This document shows, piece after piece, positions 40,612 through 48,154 of a DNA stretch of 64,000 bases. The notes beneath the pieces were generated by a model. That model saw nothing but the letters and a program-made list of their open reading frames with translations, did not search any database and was not told the origin of the DNA. Positions within the stretch are counted from its first letter, which is position 1. The number at the start of each line of letters is the position of its first letter. Origin of the DNA: DASUBV01 sp035532295 (lineage in GTDB: Bacteria; Actinomycetota; Actinomycetes; Streptosporangiales; Streptosporangiaceae); NCBI GenBank assembly GCA_035532295.1, contig DATKRH010000062.1:18099-82098 (forward strand), read 5' to 3'. The position numbers were made by a program, and so were the translations under genes.

Positions 40612-40922
40612 GGTCTACCCCCTCCGAACGGCTCGTTCTTCCCGCAGCGGGTGTCGCCGGACATGTGCCGAACCAGTACGCAAGAGCCAGGCTAGACCGA
40701 TAAACAGGTGCGGACAACAGCCAATTTACAGGCCGTTGGCCGCGGCCGCCGGGCCTGCGCCGTAGCCGCGCCAAAGCCCGCCGCCGCCGCGGCAATCTGC
40801 GCCCTTCTCCTGCGGCCCATCTGATGCGATGCTGTGGCGTAGCTGATGTGCGCACGGAGTTATCCTCGGCCGCCGCGGCCGGGCGGGCTGGGCCCCTGCG
40901 GCCCGGCGGAAAGGCGGGGAGC
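40612..40922. other. Divergent region between permease 2 and the FkbM gene
   Basis: 311 bases. On the minus side TTGTCC (40717-40712), a 17-base spacer and TAGCCT (40694-40689) form the promoter of permease 2, matching the one before the ABC ATPase at 31420-31449 in both boxes and in the flanking CTGTTGTCCG and TCGGTCTAGCCT strings. On the plus side the FkbM gene starts at 40923 behind AAAGGCGGGGAGC. Nothing else is evident. Confidence 0.55.
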
Positions 40923-41690
40923 ATGTCCGCGTCCAAGCTGGTCGAATTCGACGACGGCCTGAAGGTTTTCGCATCGAGCAGCATGGAGGCGCGGTTCATT
41001 TACGATGAGATTTTCCGCCTCGGCTGCTACGACGGAATCCGCCTGCCGCCCCAGCCCCTGGTCATTGACGTCGGCGCGAACATCGGGATGTTCGCGCTCT
41101 TCGTGAAGCTGCGGTACCCGGACGCGGAGATCCTCGCATTCGAGCCGGCTCCCGAGTCGGCGAACATATTCCGGCAGAACATGGGCCTGCACGGCCTCGA
41201 CGGCGTGCAGGTGGCGGAGATCGCCCTGGGCAGTAGCCAGGAGCGCGCGGCCCCGTTCACGTATTATCCCGCGATTCCCGGCAACTCCACCCGGTACCCG
41301 GGGCAGAAGGGCCCGGCGAAGGCCGCCCTGAGCAAGATCTACTCTGCCCGCGTCGCCGAGCGGCTGTATAAGGGCAGCGACATAACGGTGCCCGTCGAGC
41401 GGCTGTCAGCGTTCCTCAGCGCTGGCCGACCCGTCGACCTGCTCAAGATCGACGTGGAGGGCAGCGAGGTCGACGTGCTGCGCGGCATCGATCCCGAGCA
41501 CTGGCCGCTGATCCGGCAGGCGGTCATCGAGGTCGAGGTAGAACTGGAGGAAGACGGCCGCCGGCTGGACTCCGTCTGCGACCTGCTGCGCGCCCACGGC
41601 CTCGACCCATCGGTCGGCCCGGAGCCGGAGGAGGGCGCCGCGCCGACCCGCATCGTGCACGCGACCCGGCCCGGCCCTGACCGGCCCTGA
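40923..41690 (+). CDS. FkbM family methyltransferase
   Basis: 255-aa SAM-dependent methyltransferase. The SAM site is LVIDVGANIGMFALFVKLRY (about residues 44-63), with the acidic residue in ILAFEPAPESANIFRQN. The C-terminal LLKIDVEGSEVDVLRGI motif (about 174-190) is diagnostic of FkbM. Members O-methylate hydroxyls in sugars and polyketides, so the sugar or phenol of the product are candidate acceptors. The frame is open further upstream, but the ATG at 40923 has a GGGGAG ribosome site. Its stop lies in a 10-base tandem repeat that continues past the gene. Confidence 0.87.
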   Translation: MSASKLVEFDDGLKVFASSSMEARFIYDEIFRLGCYDGIRLPPQPLVIDVGANIGMFALFVKLRYPDAEILAFEPAPESANIFRQNMGLHGLDGVQVAEIALGSSQERAAPFTYYPAIPGNSTRYPGQKGPAKAALSKIYSARVAERLYKGSDITVPVERLSAFLSAGRPVDLLKIDVEGSEVDVLRGIDPEHWPLIRQAVIEVEVELEEDGRRLDSVCDLLRAHGLDPSVGPEPEEGAAPTRIVHATRPGPDRP

Positions 41691-41733
41691 CCAGCCCTGA
41701 CCGGCCCGGCCCTGACCGGACCCGGCCCTGACC
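41671..41733 (+). repeat. 10-base tandem repeat spanning the FkbM stop
   Basis: Copies of CCGGCCCTGA (two perfect, one with a substitution, then two imperfect copies). Each copy carries a TGA in the same sequence context; the FkbM stop codon is the one at 41688-41690. Confidence 0.85.
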
Positions 41734-41873
41734 TCGGCCGGAGACCGCCGCTCTGGCCTCACAGCCACCGCTAGTCACGCGCCTCACGATGATAGCCATT
41801 CGTTAACACTCATGCCGTATTCTCACAGGTGACCCCTGCTTACCCTGGCGTAAACTGGGGCCAGACTGCCCCC

Positions 41874-41902
41874 TTGACATTGCTTTATGAACGATCTAGC
41901 GT
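41874..41902 (+). promoter_or_regulatory. Promoter of micro-ORF unit 2
   Basis: Perfect TTGACA (41874-41879), exactly 17 bases, then TAGCGT (41897-41902). The string TTGACATT-x-CT is shared with the promoter of micro-ORF unit 1. This is one of the best vegetative-type promoters in the cluster and the only plus-strand frame before the terminator is micro-ORF C. The rest of 41734-41873 shows no other feature. Confidence 0.65.
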
Positions 41903-41911
41903 CCAGAAAAG

Positions 41912-41926
41912 ATGCACATGGTGCAT
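41912..41926. promoter_or_regulatory. Palindrome at the start of the unit 2 transcript
   Basis: ATGCAC and GTGCAT flank a 3-base centre (41912-41926), about 10-24 bases downstream of the -10 box. It could be an operator or a small 5' hairpin. It differs from the palindrome in unit 1. Confidence 0.4.
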
Positions 41927-41957
41927 GATTCGGCCGCGGCATTGGGGAGGTGACCAG

Positions 41958-41990
41958 ATGAAGACCACCACGAGCGCGGGGACGCTTTAA
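41958..41990 (+). CDS. Micro-ORF C, decapeptide MKTTTSAGTL
   Basis: Ten-codon ORF (MKTTTSAGTL, stop TAA) with a strong GGGGAGG seven bases before the ATG. The block GGGAGG-TGACCAG-ATGAAG matches the initiation blocks of micro-ORFs A and B (GGGAGGGACCAG-ATGAAG). It lies between its own promoter (41874) and a perfect 13-base terminator stem (42008-42042), so the whole transcript would be only about 140 nt. No co-directional gene follows within 1.2 kb, which argues against a transcription-attenuation leader. Function is unknown: a secreted or enzyme-modified micropeptide and a translated small RNA are both possible. Confidence 0.45.
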   Translation: MKTTTSAGTL

Positions 41991-42007
41991 TTACCGCCAG
42001 TGAATAG

Positions 42008-42042
42008 CAGGTGCCGGGCGCGGAATTGCCGCCCGGCACCTG
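42008..42042. terminator. Perfect hairpin terminator of micro-ORF unit 2
   Basis: CAGGTGCCGGGCG (42008-42020) and its exact reverse complement (42030-42042) form a 13-base stem with a 9-base loop. It sits between the micro-ORF and the convergent esterase gene and probably stops both transcripts. Confidence 0.8.
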
Positions 42043-42066
42043 TTAGCATTTCCAGTTACCGTCGTG

Positions 42067-43005
42067 CTACGAATCGGTAAATGCCGCGCGCAGCCGGCCG
42101 GCGGCATCCCCGGCGGCCTGCCTGGCCACCTCAAGCGCTCCCACCATCGTAAAAAACCCGTGCATCATGCCGTCATAACGAGTGACCGCCGTCGGGACGC
42201 CGGCCTGCTGGAGACGGGCGCCGTACAATTCTCCCTCGTCCCGCAGCGGGTCATACTCCGCCGTCATAACGGTCGCCGGCGGCAGCCCGGCTAGGTCGGC
42301 GGACCGCAGGGGCGATGCGAGCGGGTTAGCGCCGTCCCGGGGGTCGGACAGGTACATACCCCAGTACCATTCGACGGACTTCGGATTGAAGAAATACGGG
42401 TCATCCATCTCGCGCATCGAGGCGGTCCCGGACTGGTAATCGGTATTCGGGTAGACCAGCAGCTGATGGGCGATGGCGGGACCGCCCCGATCGCGGGCCA
42501 TCAGCGCGACGGCCGCGGCCAGGTTGCCGCCCGAACTGTCGCCCCCCACCGCGAGCCTGGCCGCGTCCGCCCCGAGCCCGGCCGCATGCGACGACACCCA
42601 GGCCGCGCCCGCGTAGCAGTCCTGCACCGCCGCCGGGAACTTATGCTCGGGGGCCAGCCGGTAACCCACCGCGACCGTCACGCACGGCACCAGGTTCGTG
42701 AGCGTCCGGCAGATGCCGTCGGAGGTATCCAGGGTGCCCAGGCTCCAGCCGCCGCCGAAGAAGTACACCAGCACCGGCCACGGCCCGCCGCCCGCAGGCC
42801 GGTAGATCCGGACGGGAAGATCGCCGGCCGGGCCGGGGATGAACATGTCGCGCACCTCGGCGACGGGCTCGCCGGTGCCCGCCGCCGCGATGGCGTCCGC
42901 GACATCGGCGGCCCGCGCGTCCTCGATCGGGCGCGTATAGAGCCGGGGCGCCTGCTCGCGCTCCAGCCGGTCGTGGATGGCCTGGACCTGGGGGTCAAAC
43001 GGCAT
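42067..43005 (-). CDS. Alpha/beta-hydrolase, HSL-type esterase
   Basis: 312-aa serine hydrolase of the hormone-sensitive-lipase family. The oxyanion segment is VLVYFFGGGWSLGTLD (HGGGW-like, with Phe for His), the nucleophile elbow is LAVGGDSSGGNLAAAVALMA, the Asp lies in TAEYDPLRDEGELY and the His in YDGMMHGFFTM. The ATG at 43005 has GGAGG upstream. It may hydrolyse an ester or thioester intermediate, taking the place of the missing thioesterase, or act on a product precursor; both are inference. It is isolated on the minus strand between micro-ORF unit 2 and the divergent ligase 2 operon. Confidence 0.87.
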   Translation of the reverse strand: MPFDPQVQAIHDRLEREQAPRLYTRPIEDARAADVADAIAAAGTGEPVAEVRDMFIPGPAGDLPVRIYRPAGGGPWPVLVYFFGGGWSLGTLDTSDGICRTLTNLVPCVTVAVGYRLAPEHKFPAAVQDCYAGAAWVSSHAAGLGADAARLAVGGDSSGGNLAAAVALMARDRGGPAIAHQLLVYPNTDYQSGTASMREMDDPYFFNPKSVEWYWGMYLSDPRDGANPLASPLRSADLAGLPPATVMTAEYDPLRDEGELYGARLQQAGVPTAVTRYDGMMHGFFTMVGALEVARQAAGDAAGRLRAAFTDS

Positions 43006-43225
43006 TGCGTCCTCCATGCCTGGCTGCCCGGGCGCCGGCCACCGCCGACCGGTCTCCTGGGTCCATAGTGGTCCACGTAGCCCCGTGAGGGAACCCACGT
43101 GGCACGGGCACCGGAGGTTTGCCCGCGCGTGGCTCTCGCGCCTTGACCCAGCTAGCTGCGTATGCGACTCTCACAGCAAACACACCATTGGTGCGCAAAA
43201 GGCTGCATTGGCCAAGGGACGTTTC

Positions 43226-44698
43226 ATGACTAGCCACGTTTCCCAATTACCAGTGTCGGACACGCTGGTCCCCGCAGGCGAATGGGCACAGGCCGCATTC
43301 CTGGCCGGGGATCCCGAAGAGCCGTGCTTGTGGATGGGCGCTGCCGTCGACCGCCGCGAGCTGCGGCGCCTGGTGGCGCGGCAGCAGGCGGAACTGGCTT
43401 CGGCGGGCCTGCCGCCCGGCGGCACAGTGGCCCTGCAGCTGCCCCCGTCCCTGACGTTCGTGGCCAGCCTGCTGGCCGCGTGGACCCTCGGCGCGCAGGT
43501 GAGCCTGCTCGATCACCGGCTGGCGCGCAGCGAGATCGACCGGGCCCTGGAGCGGCTGGCGCCGCAGGTCGTCGTGACGGCCGGGCACGTGACGAGCGCG
43601 CCGATGGCCGGATACGCCCGGGCCGAGCCCGTCACGGCGGCCCGGCCCGACGGCCAGCCCGCGCAGACCCCGCACGTCCTGATCCAGCTGAGCTCGGGCT
43701 CGACCGGACCGTCGAAGGTCATCGCGCGGACGGCCGCGGACCTGCTCAGGGAACTGGACCGTTACCGGCAGCTGACGGAGTACCCGCGCCGGGGCGAGCG
43801 CATCGTCCTGCTCGCCTCCATCGTGCATGTGCTCGGCCTGGTCGGCGGGCTGCTGCACAGCCTGCACGCGGGCGTGCAGCTCGCCTTCCCCGACCGGCTC
43901 ACTGGCGACGGCATCCGCGCGGCCATCGCGGCCGGCCCCGAGCCGACCATGGTGCTGGGCGTGCCCTTCCACGCCGAGCTCCTCACCGCCGGGCCCAAGC
44001 CGGTCCGCAACCTCACCCGGATGGTGGTGGCGGGCGAGCTAGTCAGGCCGGGCGTGCCGGAGGCGTTTACCGCCGGCTACGGAGTCCCGCTCGGGACGAT
44101 GTACGGGATGACCGAGGTCGGCATGATCGCGACCGATCTTTCCGGGCAGCACCGGCCCGCCGTCGCGCCCGCGCCGGGCATGGCGCTGCGCGTCGAGCAC
44201 GGCGAAGTGCTCGTGCAGGCGGCGGCATCGCCCTACATCGGCCTGATCGATCCCGGACGCTGGTCCGGCGGCTGGCTGCGCACCAAGGACGCGGGCACCA
44301 TCGACGCCGCGACCGGCCTGGTCACCATCCTCGGGCGGCTCGACTCCCAGGTCGCCATCGGCGGCCTGAAGGTCGACCTGACCGAGGTCGAGCAGTCCCT
44401 GTGCGCCCTGTCCCAGGTCGTCTCGGCGGTGGTCGCCTACGACGGTGCCATCGAGGCCTACCTGGTCCTGGCCGACGGCGCGACGGTCGCCGACGTTGAG
44501 GCCGCGATGACGGACGTGATCGCGCCCTACAAGCGGCCGCGGCGGCTGCACGTGCTGGCCGCCCTCCCCCGCACGGCCACCGGGAAGATCGTCCGTGCTC
44601 GCGCGGTCCTGCAGGCTGCGGCAACCGCAACCGCAACCGCAACCGCAACCGCAACCGCAACCGCAACGGCAACGGCCGCGCCGACGGCTCAGCCGTGA
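43226..44698 (+). CDS. Adenylate-forming ligase 2 (stand-alone adenylation enzyme)
   Basis: 490-aa ANL enzyme, shorter than ligase 1. Motifs are LIQLSSGSTGPSKVIART (A3, about residues 151-168), GTMYGMTEVGMIATD (A5), GGWLRTKDAGTIDAATG (A7) and ILGRLDSQVAIGGLKVDLTE (A8), with the catalytic Lys in PRTATGKIVRARA. The length and A8 form suit an amino-acid or aryl-acid-activating enzyme that loads a separate carrier; ACP-4 follows 109 bases later. Hydroxyphenylglycine or hydroxymandelate are plausible substrates. The C terminus is a repetitive (Ala-Thr)9 tail. First gene of the right-hand operon; the ATG is at 43226. Confidence 0.85.
   Translation: MTSHVSQLPVSDTLVPAGEWAQAAFLAGDPEEPCLWMGAAVDRRELRRLVARQQAELASAGLPPGGTVALQLPPSLTFVASLLAAWTLGAQVSLLDHRLARSEIDRALERLAPQVVVTAGHVTSAPMAGYARAEPVTAARPDGQPAQTPHVLIQLSSGSTGPSKVIARTAADLLRELDRYRQLTEYPRRGERIVLLASIVHVLGLVGGLLHSLHAGVQLAFPDRLTGDGIRAAIAAGPEPTMVLGVPFHAELLTAGPKPVRNLTRMVVAGELVRPGVPEAFTAGYGVPLGTMYGMTEVGMIATDLSGQHRPAVAPAPGMALRVEHGEVLVQAAASPYIGLIDPGRWSGGWLRTKDAGTIDAATGLVTILGRLDSQVAIGGLKVDLTEVEQSLCALSQVVSAVVAYDGAIEAYLVLADGATVADVEAAMTDVIAPYKRPRRLHVLAALPRTATGKIVRARAVLQAAATATATATATATATATATAAPTAQP
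44621..44674 (+). repeat. Hexanucleotide repeat encoding an Ala-Thr tail
   Basis: Seven GCAACC units followed by two GCAACG units in frame at the 3' end of ligase 2, giving (Ala-Thr)9. Length-variable by slippage; the tail lies beyond the catalytic Lys. Confidence 0.92.
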
Positions 44699-44807
44699 GG
44701 TGGGGGCGCCGCGGACGGGCTCATCTCCCGCTAGGGCCGCCTCGCCGGCACGCCCCCGTCCGCGACATCAACGCTGGCTTGCGATCGCACCGCTAGGAGC
44801 TCACTAG

Positions 44808-45113
44808 ATGGACAACGAAATCCTCGATGCCCGCGGACCGGAGGCCGGCCCGGCGGCCGAAGGGGGCCAGTCGGCGGTGCCGAGCCGCGAGGAGGTCATC
44901 GCCATGCTGGCCGCATTCGGCGATCGCTCGCCCGATGAGGTCGCCGAGCGGATCGGGTCGATCGAGCTGACCTGGCTGATCACCAAGGTCGAGCAGCAGT
45001 ACGACGTGACGCTGGACCTGAGCGACGAGGCGCTCGACCAGATGACGACGGTCTCCGGTGCGGTCGCCGCGCTCCGTGACGAGCTGGCCGCCGCGGGCGC
45101 GGTGCATGACTAA
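44808..45113 (+). CDS. Acyl/peptidyl carrier protein 4
   Basis: 101-aa carrier protein. The attachment Ser is in ERIGSIELTWLITKVEQQY (about residue 51, G-S-I-E-L context), followed by DVTLDLSDEALDQMTTVSGAV. The first 25 residues are a flexible Gly/Ala-rich leader. It follows ligase 2 and overlaps the ketosynthase start by 8 bases (ATGACTAA), so the natural functional set is ligase 2, ACP-4, KS and KS-like protein. Confidence 0.86.
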   Translation: MDNEILDARGPEAGPAAEGGQSAVPSREEVIAMLAAFGDRSPDEVAERIGSIELTWLITKVEQQYDVTLDLSDEALDQMTTVSGAVAALRDELAAAGAVHD

Positions 45114-46251
45114 CTCGCAGGCAGATGATCTCGCCCGCCCGGAGGTCGCCATCACGGGCGTCGGCGTGGCATCGGCGTTCGGGCGCGGCCCCGGGCCGGT
45201 GCTGGACGGGGTGCTGGCGGGCCAGCCGGCGTTCGGGCCGGTCACGAGGTTCAGTGCGGGCCGCTGCCGCGTCCGGACGGACGCCGAGCTGCCCGGTTCC
45301 CCGTTGTTAGCGGCCGAGCTCGAGGCCGTGATCGATGACGCCTGCGCCACGGCCGGCCTGAGCCCCGCGGACCGGGCGGCGGCGGTCCTCCTGCTCGCCC
45401 TGCACTCCGACGGCGCGGCGGCCAGGGACCCGTCGGCAGCCACCGTAGTCGGAGACACGGCGGCGGTGGTGGCAGCGCGCTGCGGCCTGCCGCCCCCCGC
45501 CAGGATCTACGCCACCGCCTGTACCGCGGGAAGCTCGGCGATCGCCGACGCCGGCGCGATGATCACATCGGGCCGGGCGGCGCTGGTCATTGTCGCCGCG
45601 GGGTTCCTGGTGGATGCGGACAGCCTGGCGCTGTTCGACGCAGGGCGGACCCTGGCCCGCGACGGCCAGGTGCGCCCCTTCAGCGCGGGCCGCCGGGGCC
45701 TGCTGCTCGGCGACGGGGTCGCCGCGGTCGTCCTCGAGCCGGCGCCCGCCGCCCGGCGCCGGGGAGTACCCGAGCTGGCGCGGCTCGCGGGCTGGGGTCG
45801 GGCGGGCGATGCTTACCACGTGTGCCAGCCGCACCCCGACGGCGCGGGACTGGCGCGAGCCATCGGCGCGGCCCTCGGCCGCGCGCAGGTCGGGCCCGCG
45901 CAGATCGGCTACATCAACGCGAACGGCACCGGGACCGTCTCCAGCGACTCCTCCGAGGCCGCCGCGCTGCATCGCGCGCTGGGCAGCTATGCCGACGCGA
46001 TCCCGGTCAGCTCGACGAAGTCGCTGCACGGGCACGCATTGGAGGCGTCGGCGCTGCTGGAGCTCGTGATCACCGTGCTCGCCGTGCGGGCGGGGTTCTT
46101 GCCGGTCAACGCCGGGTACCTCGCCCCGGACGCGGAGTGCGAGCTCGACCTGGTGCTCGGCACCGCTCGCGAGGGCCGCCCTCGGTACGCGCTCAGCCTG
46201 AACGCCGCGTTCGGCGGTGCGTGCACCGCGCTGGTGGTGGCTGCCGCGTGA
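45106..46251 (+). CDS. Ketosynthase with one catalytic His replaced by Asn
   Basis: 381-aa KAS I/II-type protein. The nucleophile Cys is in IYATACTAGSSAIADAGA (about residue 139) and the second His in STKSLHGHALEASALLE. The first catalytic His, normally in NAHGTGT, is Asn: the segment is IGYINANGTGTVSSDSSEAA. This is close to the C-H-N/C-N-H changes seen in ketosynthases that no longer decarboxylate malonyl units. It may transfer or hold an acyl chain without extending it, or work with the KS-like protein encoded next. GTGA overlap with that gene indicates coupled synthesis. Confidence 0.83.
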   Translation: MTNSQADDLARPEVAITGVGVASAFGRGPGPVLDGVLAGQPAFGPVTRFSAGRCRVRTDAELPGSPLLAAELEAVIDDACATAGLSPADRAAAVLLLALHSDGAAARDPSAATVVGDTAAVVAARCGLPPPARIYATACTAGSSAIADAGAMITSGRAALVIVAAGFLVDADSLALFDAGRTLARDGQVRPFSAGRRGLLLGDGVAAVVLEPAPAARRRGVPELARLAGWGRAGDAYHVCQPHPDGAGLARAIGAALGRAQVGPAQIGYINANGTGTVSSDSSEAAALHRALGSYADAIPVSSTKSLHGHALEASALLELVITVLAVRAGFLPVNAGYLAPDAECELDLVLGTAREGRPRYALSLNAAFGGACTALVVAAA

Positions 46252-46937
46252 GCGCGCCGCCGATCCTGGGACACGGCACGCCGCACGCCGGCGCGGCGGG
46301 GCCGCACGCCGGCGCGGCGGGGCCGGCCGGCGCGGCCGCGGGGGCGGCCGCTCACCTGGTCGTGCTCGCCCGTGCGCAGTGGCCGACCAGCCCGGCGGCC
46401 AGGCTGCCCGCCCTGCCGGGCTTCATCACGTCCTCCTTCAGCCCGCTCGCCGCTGAGGTGGCGCAGCAGTGCCTGCGGCGTTACTTCGGCTCGCCGCCGG
46501 CCCGCCCGGACCTGGGCGAGCGCACGGCCGTCGTCCTGGCCAGCTCCACCGGGGATATCGCCACGGCGGCCGCCGTGGCCAGCGCCGTGGACGAAGGACG
46601 CCGCGTTCCCCCGCTGCTGTTCTTCCAGTCCAACCAGAACGCGGTGGTCGGTTATATCGCCGCGCGCTGGGGACTGTCGGGACCGGTGGCGTGCACGATA
46701 CCGGCGGCCGACGCGCTCGCCGACGCGATGGCGTCCGCGGTCGCGCTGATCGAGGACGGCGACGCGTCCGCGGCACTGGTCATCGTCGCGGATCAGGGCG
46801 CAGGCGGCGGCGACCGCGGCACCGCGCTGCTCCTCGGCCCGCCGTCGTGGTCATCGGCAGGCTCGCCCGATGGCCGGTCCGGGATTCCGGCTCAGTCCGG
46901 CGTGATCGTGCCGGAGACAGCTCCGGGCGGCAGATAG
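46248..46937 (+). CDS. Ketosynthase-like protein (N-terminal KS fold only)
   Basis: 229-aa protein resembling the Ketoacyl-synt_2 family found in aryl-polyene-type clusters: FITSSFSPLAAEVAQQCLRR, LFFQSNQNAVVGYIAARWG and GPVACTIPAADALADAM, the last matching the nucleophile region of KS. No His motifs follow, because the protein stops after the N-terminal half of a KS. A 21-base repeat gives a duplicated H-A-G-A-A-G-P leader. It may be an inactive partner for the KS at 45106. The next gene, hmaS, begins 90 bases downstream with its own GGGAGGG site. Confidence 0.72.
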   Translation: MSAPPILGHGTPHAGAAGPHAGAAGPAGAAAGAAAHLVVLARAQWPTSPAARLPALPGFITSSFSPLAAEVAQQCLRRYFGSPPARPDLGERTAVVLASSTGDIATAAAVASAVDEGRRVPPLLFFQSNQNAVVGYIAARWGLSGPVACTIPAADALADAMASAVALIEDGDASAALVIVADQGAGGGDRGTALLLGPPSWSSAGSPDGRSGIPAQSGVIVPETAPGGR

Positions 46938-47026
46938 AGGTACGTCTACCGGCATCCGGGTGCCGGCGCGGCCAAGGCCGTCGGCTCCCGGGTGCGCGGG
47001 CACAGGCAACTAGGGAGGGCTAGACC

Positions 47027-48103
47027 GTGAGGATCCAGGGATTCGACCATGTCGAGTGCTACGTCGGCGACCTTGACGCGTCGGTCGCGCTGCTGTGCGG
47101 CGAGTTCGGCTTCCGGGTAGCCGGGCGCGAGAGCGCCGAGGCGGCCGCGGCCGGCTTACGGTCGGCGCTGCTGCGCCAGGGGCAGGTGAATCTCCTGCTC
47201 ACCTGCGCGACCCCGGCGGATCATCCGGCATCGGAATTCGTGCAGCGGCACGGCGATGGCGTGACCGTCATCGGCTTCCGGGTCGACGGCGTCCGGCAGG
47301 CCTTCAGCGAGGTCGTGGCCGCGGGCGCCAAGCCGTTGGCAAGCCCGGTGTTCGCCGGCACGGGCGAGCACAGCGTCGGCACCGCGCTGGTATCCGGCTT
47401 CGGCGATGTTGCGCACCGACTGGTCCAGCGCCCCGGGCCGGGTGGCGAGTTCGCGCCCGGGTCCATCGAGATGACCCGCGATGACCACGGCACGCGCCGC
47501 GGGCTGCTGGACACCCTCGATCACGTCGCGGCCTGTCTCCCGGCTGGTCAGCTCGACGCCACCGTCCGTTATTACCATGACGTCTTCGGGCTCACCCAGA
47601 TCTTCGACGAGCGCATCGAGGTGGGCGGGCAGGCGATGCTGTCCAAGGTGGTGCAGGACCGGGCGGGAAGCGTCACCTTTACCCTGATCGAGCCCGACCT
47701 CAGCCGTGACCCCGGGCAGATCGACGAGTTCCTCGAGGCCCATGACGGCGCGGGGGTCCAGCACCTGGCGTTCAAGACCGCCGACATCGCCGGCGCGGTC
47801 CGCGCGCTGTCCGCCCGCGGCGTGGAGTTCCTGACCGCACCGGCCGGCTACTACCGGACCCTCGAAGCGCGCCTGGGCGCACTGGCGATCCCCGTTCCCG
47901 TGCTACGGGAACTGAACGTGCTCGCGGACCGCGACCGCTGGGGGCAGATGTTCCAGATCTTCGCCCGGTCCACGCACGAGCGCCGCACCCTGTTCTTCGA
48001 GCTCATCGAGCGCCAGGGCGCGCTGACCTTCGGCAGCCGGAACATCAAGGCGCTGTATGAGGCCCTCGAAAGCGAGCGCGCGGAGACTAGCCAGCTGACC
48101 TAA
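47027..48103 (+). CDS. hmaS: 4-Hydroxymandelate synthase, HmaS (HPPD superfamily)
   Basis: 358-aa non-haem Fe(II) dioxygenase of the HPPD/HmaS family, converting 4-hydroxyphenylpyruvate to 4-hydroxymandelate with loss of CO2. Iron ligands are His in LDTLDHVAACLPAG (about 166), His in GAGVQHLAFKTADI (about 246) and Glu in RRTLFFELIERQG (about 325). Two features favour HmaS over HPPD: VTFTLIEPD where HPPD normally has LNEP, and the ending TFGSRNIKALYEALE. This supplies hydroxymandelate to Hmo and HpgT at the other end of the cluster. The start is GTG at 47027 behind AGGGAGGG. Confidence 0.87.
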   Translation: MRIQGFDHVECYVGDLDASVALLCGEFGFRVAGRESAEAAAAGLRSALLRQGQVNLLLTCATPADHPASEFVQRHGDGVTVIGFRVDGVRQAFSEVVAAGAKPLASPVFAGTGEHSVGTALVSGFGDVAHRLVQRPGPGGEFAPGSIEMTRDDHGTRRGLLDTLDHVAACLPAGQLDATVRYYHDVFGLTQIFDERIEVGGQAMLSKVVQDRAGSVTFTLIEPDLSRDPGQIDEFLEAHDGAGVQHLAFKTADIAGAVRALSARGVEFLTAPAGYYRTLEARLGALAIPVPVLRELNVLADRDRWGQMFQIFARSTHERRTLFFELIERQGALTFGSRNIKALYEALESERAETSQLT

Positions 48104-48154
48104 CGGCTCAGCTGGCCTAGCAGTCCGGTTGACATCATGGTGGGGAGCCAGAAC

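Noticed and set aside
46949..46966. Hairpin CCGGCA/TGCCGG between the KS-like gene and hmaS as a terminator
   Set aside because: Six-base stem with a GC-rich loop and no T-tract; common by chance at this GC content.
47027..48103. Reading this gene as catabolic HPPD (homogentisate pathway)
   Set aside because: TLIEPD and FGSRNIKALYEA motifs match HmaS better, no homogentisate dioxygenase is nearby, and Hmo/HpgT are in the cluster.
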